Shown here: in pieces, positions 1 to 7,796 of the stretch
Position numbering within the stretch: the first letter of the stretch is position 1
Layout: the number at the start of each line of letters is the position of its first letter
Origin: a bacterium
GTDB lineage: Bacteria > Cyanobacteriota > Vampirovibrionia > Gastranaerophilales > Gastranaerophilaceae
Length of the DNA: 18,810 bases
Direction: 5' to 3'
Assembly: GCA_004558955.1 (NCBI GenBank)
Contig: SFZC01000088.1
Location: 1 to 18,810 of the forward strand
The notes under the pieces: model-generated
The model's input: the letters and a program-made list of their open reading frames with translations, nothing else
Told to the model about the DNA's origin: nothing
Databases searched by the model: none
Made by a program: the position numbers and the translations under genes

Positions 1-12
1 CTCTTCCGATCT
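1..12. other. Illumina adapter remnant
   Basis: The first 12 bases, CTCTTCCGATCT, are identical to the 3' end of the standard Illumina sequencing adapter. They are best read as untrimmed adapter at a contig end, not as genomic DNA. The adjoining reading frame stays open through them by chance. Confidence 0.9.
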
Positions 13-725
13 TAAGTATTTTATTATTTTTGACGGGAATAAAAGTCCGTTGCGGATACAACACTGGGAAATTAAGTGAACTTTTGCTTACTCACGCAGT
101 TCCGTTAAACAAAAAACAATATGCCTGCAAGATGTACCACGATTTAATTCGCAATTTGACCGACATTAACACGGAACTACCCGAAATCGACATCGAAAGA
201 CGTGAAAAATATGCCAATTCCGTACTTATTCACCCCGGAGTGAGCAAATTAAGCATTCAAAAAGGTTGCATAAAAACTATTACCCCTGAGATTTGGGCTC
301 AAACGATTGATTTACTCGTTGCGGAAGGTAAAAAAGTCCTTCTTGTCGGTGGTCCTGACGATAAAGAATGCGTTGAGAAAATCTTACAAAACGTAAGAAC
401 TCAAAATTTCACAAACCTGTACGGAACAACAAAAAATTTAAAAGATTTGGCTGAATTGATTTCTTCTGCGGAAAAGTTTTTATGCTCGGATTCGGCACCG
501 CTACACGTTGCCGTGGCATTACACACTCAAACTTATGTAATCTTCGGACCGACAGATGTTGAAGCACTTATTCCAAAATGCGAAAACATAGTACCTATAT
601 TGGCGACTGATGATTGCCCGTTAAAACCGTGCTTATGGGCAAGACGACAAACTACCTGCAAAGAATTAAAATGTTTAAATATTACCCCGACACAAATTGT
701 TAAAAAAGTTTGCAAAAACGATTAA
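13..725 (+). CDS. Glycosyltransferase family 9 (heptosyltransferase-like), 5'-truncated
   Basis: This is the C-terminal part of a GT9 (ADP-heptose:LPS heptosyltransferase-like) enzyme, a cytoplasmic-face GT-B glycosyltransferase of cell-surface glycan assembly. About 237 codons remain, where full members usually have 320-350 residues, so roughly the N-terminal 100 are missing. The frame is open back to the adapter junction, so the TTG at 30 is internal and not a real start. Visible family features are IHPGVSKLSIQKG (start of the nucleotide-sugar domain), KKVLLVGGPDD, the LYGTTKNLKDLAELISSA segment, and the sugar-nucleotide binding run CSDSAPLHVAVAL followed by FGPTD. A Cys-rich tail (CPLKPCLWARR, CKELKCL) resembles that of cyanobacterial and proteobacterial WaaF-like proteins. 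The exact acceptor cannot be told. No clear terminator follows. Confidence 0.85.
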
Positions 726-815
726 GTTATGTAACAAAATATGTATTTTGTGCAAAAACCTCAAAAAAAAATACTTTATATAGATGTGATATGTAGTGAA
801 GTATAGGTATTTTTC

Positions 816-1439
816 ATGGCATTTAGTCCGATAGCAACATACGCATTTGTAGGTACAAATTACAACAAAGTCGCAAGCGGTGACTGGACACGCTATCCTG
901 TGCTTGGCGGACAGTGTGTAAATGCACTTCAAGCAACCGTTGAAACAGCAGCAAAACATAGCACAAAAGCCGCTCATGTTGCAGATGAAGCAACCTCAAT
1001 TTTTTCAAACTTGGCAAAATCTGACAAGGTATTTAACGGATTATCTAAAACCGTCAAATTTGTCAAAAATAATATTAACCCGTTGATTGTCGCATCTGGA
1101 GCAACAAAGGTTATTCTTGCTAAAAAAGAAGACCGAGAAAAAACTTTATTCTCGGAAGGTGCAATGATTTTGGGCATGTTCGCAGGTGAAGGTTGGATGA
1201 AGAAAAACCTTGACAAAGTTGTTTTGAGCAAACTTCCTATTGATAAAAAATGGGCTCCGATAGTTAAAGGCGTTCTGTTTGTTGCCGGTTCAATAACCGC
1301 CTCAACGATAGGTCAAAAAATCGGGGAAGCTGTTTTTGCCAAAATCGATAAAAGCAGGCACAAAAAGTCAGCCGCACAACAGGAAGCACAACTTTTGCAA
1401 AATCATCAACCGTACAAACCTATGGAAATCAAAGCATAA
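816..1439 (+). CDS. Hypothetical protein, 207 aa, hydrophobic segments
   Basis: I do not recognise this family. The protein starts MAFSPIATYAFVG and ends in a charged, Gln/His-rich tail (AAQQEAQLLQNHQPYKP). The middle holds three moderately hydrophobic or amphipathic stretches, near residues 90-102, 114-126 and 147-168 (GVLFVAGSITAS), with Lys-rich spacers between them. There is no clear N-terminal signal peptide and no catalytic motif. The base composition matches its neighbours, and the ORF fills the gap between the GT9 gene and the dapF promoter, which supports it being real. The start is uncertain: no good ribosome binding site precedes the ATG, although a TATAGG hexamer lies 8 bases upstream. 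It is separated from dapF by 53 bases holding the dapF promoter, so the two are probably transcribed separately. Confidence 0.6.
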   Translation: MAFSPIATYAFVGTNYNKVASGDWTRYPVLGGQCVNALQATVETAAKHSTKAAHVADEATSIFSNLAKSDKVFNGLSKTVKFVKNNINPLIVASGATKVILAKKEDREKTLFSEGAMILGMFAGEGWMKKNLDKVVLSKLPIDKKWAPIVKGVLFVAGSITASTIGQKIGEAVFAKIDKSRHKKSAAQQEAQLLQNHQPYKPMEIKA

Positions 1440-1441
1440 AT

Positions 1442-1471
1442 TTGCAATTTACCTTTTGATTACGGTATAAT
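1442..1471 (+). promoter_or_regulatory. Promoter of dapF
   Basis: A -35 hexamer TTGCAA (1442-1447) and a perfect -10 TATAAT (1466-1471) are separated by 18 bases. The predicted transcript would start near 1478, about 15 bases before the dapF ATG, leaving just enough room for its AGAGGTG ribosome binding site. Confidence 0.65.
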
Positions 1472-1492
1472 TTCATCAAAAGAGGTGAAATT

Positions 1493-2329
1493 ATGGCGGA
1501 AATAAAAATTACAAAAATGCAAGGTTGCGGAAATGATTTCGTAATCTTAGATTATGCGGAATACGAAAAAACAGGCTTGCCAATGGACAAATTGGCTCAA
1601 AAGCTTTGTGACAGACATTTTGGAATCGGTGCTGACGGAATGATTATCCCTGACACTTCAAAAAAATATGACACCGATATTGCTTGGTATTTCTACAATT
1701 CGGACGGTTCAATCGCTCAAATGTGCGGAAACGGAATGAGATGTTTTGCGAAATACGTTTACGACAAAAAATTGGTCGATAAAAAATGTTTCAGCGTTCA
1801 AACTTTGGCGGGAGTAATCAGACCGGAAATACAAGAAGACGGCACAGTCAGAGTGGACATGGGAATTCCCGAACTTGAACACGCTAAAATCCCGTTCAAA
1901 GGAGAAACAACCGTTACTGCGAAAGACAAAACCTTTGAAATCACACCGGTATCAATGGGAAATCCGCACTGTGTAATCTTTTCTGACGAAGACCCGATGT
2001 ATTTGGCAGAAAATTACGGACCTGTTATGGAAAAACACCCGTATTTCCCTGAAAAAACTAACACGGAATTTGTCAAAATTCTTTCCCAAAACGAAATTGA
2101 AATGCGAGTTTACGAACGTGGTTGCGGAATAACCCTAGCCTGCGGAACAGGTGCATGTGCATGTATTGTGGCAGGCGTTTTAAATAACTTAACAGAGGAG
2201 AAAGTCAAAGTTAATCTTCTCGGAGGTGTTGTAAACGTTGAATGGTGCAGAAATTCGGGACTTCATAATAATCATATTTTTCTCATCGGACCAGCCGAAT
2301 ACAGTTTTGTCGTAAATTACATGTTGTAA
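1493..2329 (+). CDS. dapF: Diaminopimelate epimerase
   Basis: DapF converts LL-2,6-diaminopimelate to the meso form in the cytoplasm, the last step before lysine and the source of the peptidoglycan cross-linking residue. It is a PLP-independent two-cysteine racemase. At 278 residues it has the usual length. Both half-sites are visible: QGCGNDF near residues 10-16 and MCGNGMRCF with the catalytic Cys at about 78 in the first half; ERGCGITLACGTGA with the second catalytic Cys at about 217 in the other half. The C-terminus carries the family's GPAE motif. The ATG at 1493 is preceded by AGAGGTG with 7 bases of spacing. It appears to have its own promoter and is not tightly linked to other lysine genes in the window. 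Confidence 0.97.
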   Translation: MAEIKITKMQGCGNDFVILDYAEYEKTGLPMDKLAQKLCDRHFGIGADGMIIPDTSKKYDTDIAWYFYNSDGSIAQMCGNGMRCFAKYVYDKKLVDKKCFSVQTLAGVIRPEIQEDGTVRVDMGIPELEHAKIPFKGETTVTAKDKTFEITPVSMGNPHCVIFSDEDPMYLAENYGPVMEKHPYFPEKTNTEFVKILSQNEIEMRVYERGCGITLACGTGACACIVAGVLNNLTEEKVKVNLLGGVVNVEWCRNSGLHNNHIFLIGPAEYSFVVNYML

Positions 2330-2353
2330 AATTTAATTTTTTCATGCTAGTAT
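2324..2353 (+). promoter_or_regulatory. Promoter of rpsF-ssb-rpsR
   Basis: TTGTAA (2324-2329, overlapping the dapF stop codon) and TAGTAT (2348-2353) are 18 bases apart. The -10 is extended by TGC at 2345-2347. The predicted start near 2360 gives a short leader of about 35 bases, with no room for a large S6:S18-binding leader structure of the kind known upstream of rpsF in many bacteria. Confidence 0.55.
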
Positions 2354-2394
2354 AAGGATATAAACTGAAAAATAGTACAAAAGGAGAATTATAA

Positions 2395-2694
2395 ATGAAA
2401 AATTATGAATTAATGGTTATATTCAAACCTAATTTAGATGCAGAAGAAGTTGATAAAGCAATCGAAAAACTTGAATCAACAGTAAACGAATTTGGCGGAA
2501 GTGTTGTTTCTACAGAAAAAAGCGGCAGAAAAAAATTGGCTTATGATATCCAAAACTTCAGAGACGGTTTCTTCTCAACTTTAGTTTTGGCTCTTCCTGC
2601 TGACAAAGTTGCCGAATTCAAAAGACAATTAAGATTGACTGACAGCATTTTGAGAACAATGTTTGTTGAAACAAAAGCAAAAGCTTCAGTATAG
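2395..2694 (+). CDS. rpsF: 30S ribosomal protein S6
   Basis: S6 is a 30S platform protein that binds 16S rRNA as a heterodimer with S18, encoded two genes downstream. The 99 residues match the family length. The N-terminus MKNYELMVIFKPNLDAEEV is the classic S6 opening, followed by the GGSVVSTEKSGRKKLAYDIQNFRDGFF strand-turn-strand segment and RLTDSILRTMFV near the end. An AGGAG ribosome binding site lies 9 bases before the ATG. It heads the rpsF-ssb-rpsR unit, with 22 bases to ssb. Confidence 0.97.
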   Translation: MKNYELMVIFKPNLDAEEVDKAIEKLESTVNEFGGSVVSTEKSGRKKLAYDIQNFRDGFFSTLVLALPADKVAEFKRQLRLTDSILRTMFVETKAKASV

Positions 2695-2716
2695 TAAAGT
2701 AATTAAGGAAAAATAA

Positions 2717-3127
2717 ATGACATTAGCAAAAGCAGTAGTAACAGGTATAGTTTACAAAACTCCGAAAACAGGTTTTACATCAAACAATGTTGCAGTTTCG
2801 TCTTTTGTATTGAACATCGGAACTCAAGATGAAATCTTGGTAAGAGTAATTTCTAAAAGAAATTCTTTAGAATCTGTAGTTCAAGGACTTTCTAAAAACC
2901 AAAAAGTTTTGGTTGAAGGTCGTTTACAAAACGGAATCAGCAAAATGGATGATGGAACAGAAAAAAGAGTTTTTGAAATTGAAGCCTCTACTATTGAATT
3001 AATGGGCGGAAGTTCACCGTCTTCAGACAGTTCTTCATCTGACGGCGATATTATCACCTTTGGAGATATGGACGGTGCAGAAGCTAACACAGACGTGTTA
3101 ATGGACGACGAGGAAGTTCCGTTCTAA
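2717..3127 (+). CDS. ssb: Single-stranded DNA-binding protein
   Basis: SSB coats single-stranded DNA during replication, repair and recombination, and recruits partners through its acidic C-terminal tip. The 136-residue protein has an N-terminal OB fold (about residues 1-95) with the recognisable SKNQKVLVEGRLQNG segment, then a Ser/Asp-rich disordered linker, and ends in MDDEEVPF, the conserved DD..PF interaction tip. The OB fold is divergent: the first strands (KAVVTGIVYKTPKTGFTSNN) replace the usual MNKVILIGRL type. The protein is also shorter than the roughly 170 residues common in the family. Its place between rpsF and rpsR is a widely conserved arrangement. An AAGGAAA ribosome binding site precedes the ATG. 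Confidence 0.92.
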   Translation: MTLAKAVVTGIVYKTPKTGFTSNNVAVSSFVLNIGTQDEILVRVISKRNSLESVVQGLSKNQKVLVEGRLQNGISKMDDGTEKRVFEIEASTIELMGGSSPSSDSSSSDGDIITFGDMDGAEANTDVLMDDEEVPF

Positions 3128-3180
3128 GGAAAATAAATTTTAGTAAAAAGTAACTACAAGGCTAGAAAGGCAAAATAAAA

Positions 3181-3408
3181 ATGGCAAGACAAGACGATAA
3201 AAAGAAACGTAAAAATTGCAGTCTTTGTGCAGATAAAGTTGAAGCTATCGATTACAAAGACGTAGCAAAATTGAGAAGATACTTAACAGAAGCTGGAAAA
3301 ATTATTCCTAGAAGAATTACCGGCAACTGTGCAGAACACCAAAGAATGATTGCAAGGGCAATCAAAAAAGCAAGAGAAGCAGCAATTATCAGCTACACTT
3401 TTGACTAA
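3181..3408 (+). CDS. rpsR: 30S ribosomal protein S18
   Basis: S18 binds the 30S platform together with S6. The 75-residue protein shows the S18 core DVAKLRRYLTEAGKIIPRRITGNCAEHQRMIARAIKKARE. It is of the zinc-binding (C+) type, with CSLC in the N-terminal part and a further Cys/His pair in NCAEH. The sequence begins MAR, so after removal of Met it presents an N-terminal alanine, the residue that RimI acetylates on S18 in E. coli; a rimI gene lies at 15134. It is the last gene of its unit and is followed by a terminator at 3452. Confidence 0.97.
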   Translation: MARQDDKKKRKNCSLCADKVEAIDYKDVAKLRRYLTEAGKIIPRRITGNCAEHQRMIARAIKKAREAAIISYTFD

Positions 3409-3426
3409 TTTGGGTAATAATTGTAA

Positions 3427-3440
3427 GTCGAAATTTCGAC
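3427..3440. repeat. Perfect 14-bp palindrome
   Basis: GTCGAAATTTCGAC reads the same on both strands. It lies between the rpsR stop codon and the terminator hairpin. It could be a protein-binding dyad or simply part of the RNA 3' end; nothing here decides its role. Confidence 0.5.
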
Positions 3441-3451
3441 ACAACTTTATG

Positions 3452-3488
3452 CAAACCTTGTTGAATTTATCAGCAAGGTTTGTTTTTT
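3452..3488 (+). terminator. Rho-independent terminator of rpsF-ssb-rpsR
   Basis: A perfect 9-bp stem, CAAACCTTG (3452-3460) with CAAGGTTTG (3474-3482), encloses a 13-base loop and is followed directly by six T residues. Confidence 0.9.
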
Positions 3489-3616
3489 ATTCTCTGTTTT
3501 TAATCTGTTATTAGATGAAAAAATTAAATCAAAAAATATTGCAACATATCTTCACAAACTAGCAATTTAAGTGTACAAAAAAACTTTAATAACATGTAAC
3601 TAAAGGGGAGTTAAAG

Positions 3617-3685
3617 ATGGGAATATTTTTTGTAACAATTCAAATTATCGCAATCGGTACATTATCCAAAAATTTACTCTTTTAA
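3617..3685 (+). CDS. Possible 22-aa hydrophobic peptide
   Basis: ATG at 3617 opens a 22-codon frame ending in TAA at 3683. The predicted peptide is MGIFFVTIQIIAIG followed by TLSKNLLF: one hydrophobic helix with a short basic end, as in small single-pass membrane peptides. A strong ribosome binding site (AAAGGGGAG) ends 6 bases upstream, which is the main reason to take it seriously. The frame overlaps the 3' end of the convergent GH57 gene by 12 bases. A TTGCAA lies at 3539 but no good -10 follows at the proper distance. It could be chance; no family is recognised. Confidence 0.4.
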   Translation: MGIFFVTIQIIAIGTLSKNLLF

Positions 3686-5944
3686 TGCAAACGCAGACCT
3701 TGAAACAGTCAACAGGGTTTCATTCGGAATATAAAAATCTTTTATGCCGTAATTCGCATTAACAAACAGAAATTCCAAAGTTTCGCTATCTTGAAAATCC
3801 AGCAAACTGAACGGAATTTTAAGATCAAGAGTTTCACCGTAAGTCGCTTCAATAGCTTTTGTGTGCTCCAAAACCCACATATCTCCAGGTATTGACTTAA
3901 TCAACCGGATAAGTTGCAAAGAGTCGTTTTTAATCGCAATTTGAAGCTCATTATGGAATTTTTCCATTGAAACAGGAGAAATATTTTCGGTTTTATTTAT
4001 CAATCTTACAGGTGACAAATCCTGTTTCGGATTAGAAGTCCTGAAATAAACATACATCTGATATGTTCGTTTCAATAATTCGGAATTTTCCTTGATATAC
4101 TTGTTCATGTTAAATTTTAAATAGAAATTATTTTCATCATTACCGAAACGAATTTTATCGAACAACTTTGATTCCCTAAGCACAGGACCGTCAGGAATTT
4201 CAATATACCCCGCATTATTCCATTCATCATCAGCAGATACAACAGGTTTGCCGTCAATGTTCGGAGTAATCAACGCTCTCGGGTATTTTGAAGGCTTTGT
4301 AACGGACAAATTAACCAAAGGTTCGTCTAAAAATGAAGGAATATCTAATTCTAAATATCTGTAAACGTTACTTAAATGAGTTCGGAACAGAAAATCAAAA
4401 ATATTATCACGTCCCGAATCGTTCGGTTCGCCATACCACCAATACCAGTCACTGCCTTCACAAATCAATAATTCTCGTTGAGCAGCCAACAAATTCGGAT
4501 TTTGCGGTTCACGTTTTGAATATTGAACAAAGTCATCTCGAACATGTTTCAAATATGCCCACGCCAAATCTTTTACTGGTTCATCAATCCAAAATTTGAA
4601 ATTTCTGTTAATCCAAGACCCTGACTCAATCTTATTTAACGGCTTATCCTCTTTTGCTTTGTCCAAATAATCAGAAATCAAAACCGTTTCAAGTGTTTCG
4701 TCTTCGGTAATCAAAGAATACAGAATTTGCAAGAAAGAATCACTGTTTTGCGGATAATTTTCCCAACAGTTTTCCCCATCTAAGGCAATCGTCAACAAAT
4801 GTTCTTTGTCAGGAGATGACAAAATTTTACTTTGTATAATCTTAATCCTGTCGTACAAATCATTAGCAGTTGCTTCAGGGTTGTGGTTTTGATATTCAAA
4901 ACTAATCAGACTGGGAATTGTAGATTCCCTGAAAATCATCTTTATATCTGATTTTTCAGTATTCACTTTATATGATTTTAACAAATGATAAGGCTCGCTG
5001 ATATAACCTTTAAAATCGTGTTCAAATTCAAAATGAATGGAATTTGCCAAAATACCTTCGTCGGAAATCGTCCACTTTACGCCTAAACTACTGAACATAT
5101 CAAGCGTTTTAGGACTAACACAATGTTCTGAAGGCCAAATGCCCTGCGGACGTTTCCCAAAAACTTCTTCAATTCTGTCCATTGCCATTCGTGTTTGAAG
5201 TTCCGCATCTGCCTGAATATTCATCTCAGGAACGTCACCGTTTGGCATCGGATTTTTCTTGACGTTTTTAAAATCCAACAATATGGGCAAAATCGGGTGA
5301 AAATACGGACTTGTCGTAACTTCGATTTTGCCTTTTTTAATCAAACTTTTTATGCTCGGCACAATTTTTCTGATAAGTTCACGTTGAATTTCAAGAATAT
5401 CAATTCTATCTTCCAAAGTGTAATTTTTGCCTTTTTTAACAAGTTTTTTCAACTTCGGATATTTTGAATAAAACGAATAATCAATCCAAGCTAAATTAAA
5501 CAATGCCATTAAATCGGAATATTCCTGATTTGATAGCACGGAGATATCATTTTCACCTGTTTCTTGAACAATTTTGTATAACCTGTGATACTCCGCATTC
5601 GGAAGAATCATTGTTTGATAATTCGCATCAAAAAAGTTTGTTATGATGAAAAGTTTATCCTCGTCATTAAGTTGATTTTCAGGCTTTAAAGTCAATCTTG
5701 AATGAATATCGTGTGCTCCGTTTTCCGCATAATTTATAATTGCATCAACCAAAACCGGAACAAAATTGAAATTAAGCTTTAATTTGTCAAACTTTTTAGC
5801 CCACAAAACCATTCCCAAATAATCTTTTACGGCATGCAACCTTACCCAAGGCATCAAAAAATCACCGTTTTCATTCATTTGATAAACAGGCTGGTGCATG
5901 TGCCAATAAAACGCTATTGATAATTTTTTGGACTGACTCATCAT
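3674..5944 (-). CDS. Glycoside hydrolase family 57 protein
   Basis: This is a GH57 alpha-glucan hydrolase/transferase of the alpha-amylase/alpha-mannosidase-like (COG1449) branch, likely acting on glycogen or maltodextrins in the cytoplasm, since no signal peptide is seen. In a 756-residue product, the N-terminal (beta/alpha)7 barrel begins SIAFYWHMHQPVYQ (HQP near 17-19). The nucleophile motif WPSEHCVSPKTL has its Glu near 273, and ALDGENCWE carries the acid/base Asp near 389. A helical region with EGSDWYWWYGEP follows, and the last ~190 residues look like a beta-rich domain. I place the start at one of two tandem ATGs (5944 or 5941). The frame is open upstream to 6013, but the predicted promoter -10 (5967-5972) rules out the earlier ATGs. 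Precise substrate specificity is unknown. Confidence 0.9.
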   Translation of the reverse strand: MMSQSKKLSIAFYWHMHQPVYQMNENGDFLMPWVRLHAVKDYLGMVLWAKKFDKLKLNFNFVPVLVDAIINYAENGAHDIHSRLTLKPENQLNDEDKLFIITNFFDANYQTMILPNAEYHRLYKIVQETGENDISVLSNQEYSDLMALFNLAWIDYSFYSKYPKLKKLVKKGKNYTLEDRIDILEIQRELIRKIVPSIKSLIKKGKIEVTTSPYFHPILPILLDFKNVKKNPMPNGDVPEMNIQADAELQTRMAMDRIEEVFGKRPQGIWPSEHCVSPKTLDMFSSLGVKWTISDEGILANSIHFEFEHDFKGYISEPYHLLKSYKVNTEKSDIKMIFRESTIPSLISFEYQNHNPEATANDLYDRIKIIQSKILSSPDKEHLLTIALDGENCWENYPQNSDSFLQILYSLITEDETLETVLISDYLDKAKEDKPLNKIESGSWINRNFKFWIDEPVKDLAWAYLKHVRDDFVQYSKREPQNPNLLAAQRELLICEGSDWYWWYGEPNDSGRDNIFDFLFRTHLSNVYRYLELDIPSFLDEPLVNLSVTKPSKYPRALITPNIDGKPVVSADDEWNNAGYIEIPDGPVLRESKLFDKIRFGNDENNFYLKFNMNKYIKENSELLKRTYQMYVYFRTSNPKQDLSPVRLINKTENISPVSMEKFHNELQIAIKNDSLQLIRLIKSIPGDMWVLEHTKAIEATYGETLDLKIPFSLLDFQDSETLEFLFVNANYGIKDFYIPNETLLTVSRSAFALKE

Positions 5945-5966
5945 ACCTAACTCTATCCTTAATTCC

Positions 5967-5994
5967 ATTGTAACATTTAAATATTTATAAACAA
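5967..5994 (-). promoter_or_regulatory. Promoter of the GH57 gene
   Basis: Read on the minus strand, TTGTTT (5994-5989) and TACAAT (5972-5967) are 16 bases apart, and the -10 is preceded by TGT, an extended -10. Transcription would begin near 5960, giving a leader of about 15 bases that carries AAGGATAG as a ribosome binding site. Confidence 0.55.
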
Positions 5995-6098
5995 GCAGGC
6001 AAAAATTACGCAATATATCAGATTTTCAAGACTGCATAAACCGCATACTGCATAAGTGTAACAGTTGGTAACAAGAATAATCTAAAATTTTATGTTTC

Positions 6099-6107
6099 TG
6101 CTATACT
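6099..6107 (+). promoter_or_regulatory. Extended -10 promoter of the AGCS symporter gene
   Basis: TGC followed by TATACT (6102-6107) forms an extended -10 element. No good -35 hexamer is found 16-18 bases upstream, so this would be an extended -10-only promoter. Transcription would start near 6114, leaving a leader of about 68 bases. Confidence 0.45.
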
Positions 6108-6113
6108 ATTAGT

Positions 6114-6174
6114 AGTTAAAACGGGTTGTAGATTTACCCTGAAGGAACAAACCTTAAACGGCTGAAAGGATAGA
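6114..6174 (+). promoter_or_regulatory. Structured leader of symporter gene, possible riboswitch
   Basis: The leader holds a small hairpin, GGGT (6123-6126) with ACCC (6136-6139), followed by TGAAGGAACAAACC and then GGCTGAAAGGATAGAG. These two motifs recall the conserved CCGAAGGAGCAA and AAAAGGACAGAG of glycine riboswitches, which are known to control AGCS symporters. However, the CUCUCAGG segment and its pairing partner are not recognisable, so a true aptamer is not established. The AAAGGA at 6165-6170 may simply be the ribosome binding site, 11 bases before the ATG. Confidence 0.3.
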
Positions 6175-6181
6175 GTAGTAT

Positions 6182-6781
6182 ATGAAGAAACTTATGACTT
6201 TTTTAATGGTATTATTATGCGGAATGCAGAGTGCAAACGCAATGAATATTGATGCGTTTATGGATAAACATATTGCACCAATTTCCGATGCTGTAGCGAA
6301 TTTGATATTTTTTCCGATATCAATTTTCGGTTCAAAAGTTCCTTTAATCATATTTTGGATTTTATTTGCCGGAATATTTTTCACAATATATTACAAAGGT
6401 ATTGCAATTTGGGGCTTTAAACATGCCATTGACATCGTTGCAAAACCTGCCGAAAAATCAGAAAACGACAGTTGTGGTGAAGTTTCCTCTTTCCAAGCCT
6501 TGGCAACCGCTTTGTCAGGTACTATCGGTATCGGTAGTATTGCAGGTGTTGCGATTTCAATTTCTATCGGCGGCCCTGGAGCGGCATTTTGGATTTTTGT
6601 CGGTGCAATTCTTGGTATGTCAATAAAATTCGTTGAAGCAACTTTGGCGGTAAAATACAGAAGATTTTCCGATGCATTACATTGCTCACGGTTTAACCAG
6701 AAAAAATATGCGTTGGCTTGGTCAACCGCTTTCCGTAATCTTCGCAATCCTTTGTATCGGTGGCGGTATTACGGGCGGTAA
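6182..6781 (+). pseudogene. AGCS sodium:alanine/glycine symporter, N-terminal part (frameshifted)
   Basis: This is the first half of an alanine/glycine:cation symporter (AGCS family), an inner-membrane transporter. It begins with a signal-like stretch (MKKLMTFLMVLLCGMQSANA) and a first membrane helix, then GEVSSFQALATALSGTIGIGSIAGVAISISIGG and the family signature GGPGAAFWIFVGAILG, and reaches KFVEATLAVKYRRF. From about 6664 the frame turns to nonsense and stops at 6781. The rest of the gene continues in another frame from about 6669. The expected loop between VKYR and GGPMxYI, about 8-10 residues, is missing, so the break is a small deletion plus a frame change rather than a single-base slip. 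It may be real gene decay or an assembly error. Confidence 0.85.
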
Positions 6782-7796
6782 TATGATTCAAATTAACCAA
6801 ACCGCTCACCAACTTATATTCATTACAGGCGGACAACACAGTATTTTTCACGGTTATGCGTGGGTAATCGGGCTTGTTGTAGCGGTTCTTATCGGACTTG
6901 TTGTTGTTGGCGGTATTAAAAGTATCGCAAAAGTTACAACTGTTCTTACCCCTACAATGTGCTTATTATACATTATTTCAGGACTTATCGTAATCGGAGC
7001 AAATATTACTCATATCCCTGCTGCATTTATGGAAATCGTTACGGAAGCGTTCCACCCTACAGCAGTTGCAGGCGGTATATTTGGTACAATTATTATCGGA
7101 TTAAGACGTTCTGTTCAGTCAAATGAAGCGGGAACAGGGGCTGCTGCTATTGTTTATGCAACCTCTCAAACTAAAGAACACGTTTCTCAAGGTTTTGTAG
7201 CCTTGTTAGAAACCTTCTTAACAGGTGTACTTTGCTTATTCACTTCATTTGCCATTGTTATTACAAACGTTCTTAAAACAAGTGCTGTCGGACATATTTC
7301 AGGTATTGAACTTGCCTCTAATGCATTCCAATCAGTTATTTCATTCTTCCCGATTATCTTGTCTGCAATCGCAGTTTTATTCGCAGTTTCTACCTTGATT
7401 TCTTGGGCTTATTACGGACAGAAGGCTTGGACATTCCTTCTTGGTGAAGGCAAAAAACGTGTTCTTACCTTCAACCTTATTTATTGCTTGTTTATCGTAA
7501 TCGGTTCTGCAATGAACGTTAAATCAATCATTGATATTACGGATGCTATGATGATTGCAATGTGCGTACCAAATATTATTGCTCTATACATCTTGGCTCC
7601 TGAAATTAAAAAAGATTTGAAAAACTATTGCCAAAGATATAAAATCGGAAAACTTGTTAACAGAAAATGGATTGCTGAATCTGAAAGTGCAGCAGTTCCT
7701 GTGAAAGAAATTATAGTTTCTGAAGAAGCAATTAAAGAAGGCATTATCAAAGACGAAGAAAAAAGCATAGGAGAAGATATATGGCAGACCAAATAA
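6672..7796 (+). pseudogene. AGCS sodium:alanine/glycine symporter, C-terminal part
   Basis: This continues the symporter in a second frame. The family's GGPMxYI motif survives only as PMHYI (CCG ATG at 6669-6674), followed by GGGITGGNMIQINQ, several membrane helices, and the highly conserved RRSVQSNEAGTGAAAIVYATSQTKEHVSQGFVALLE segment, then further helices and an acidic, Lys/Glu-rich tail. All C-terminal features of the family are intact and the frame is otherwise undamaged, which suggests either a very recent lesion or an error at one point. The ATG at 6672 is unlikely to be a genuine start, since no ribosome binding site precedes it. The end overlaps the next gene by 16 bases. Confidence 0.85.

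Noticed and set aside
735..750. CAAAATA/TATTTTG dyad after the GT9 gene as a terminator
   Set aside because: The stem is all weak pairs with a 2-base loop, and no T tract follows.
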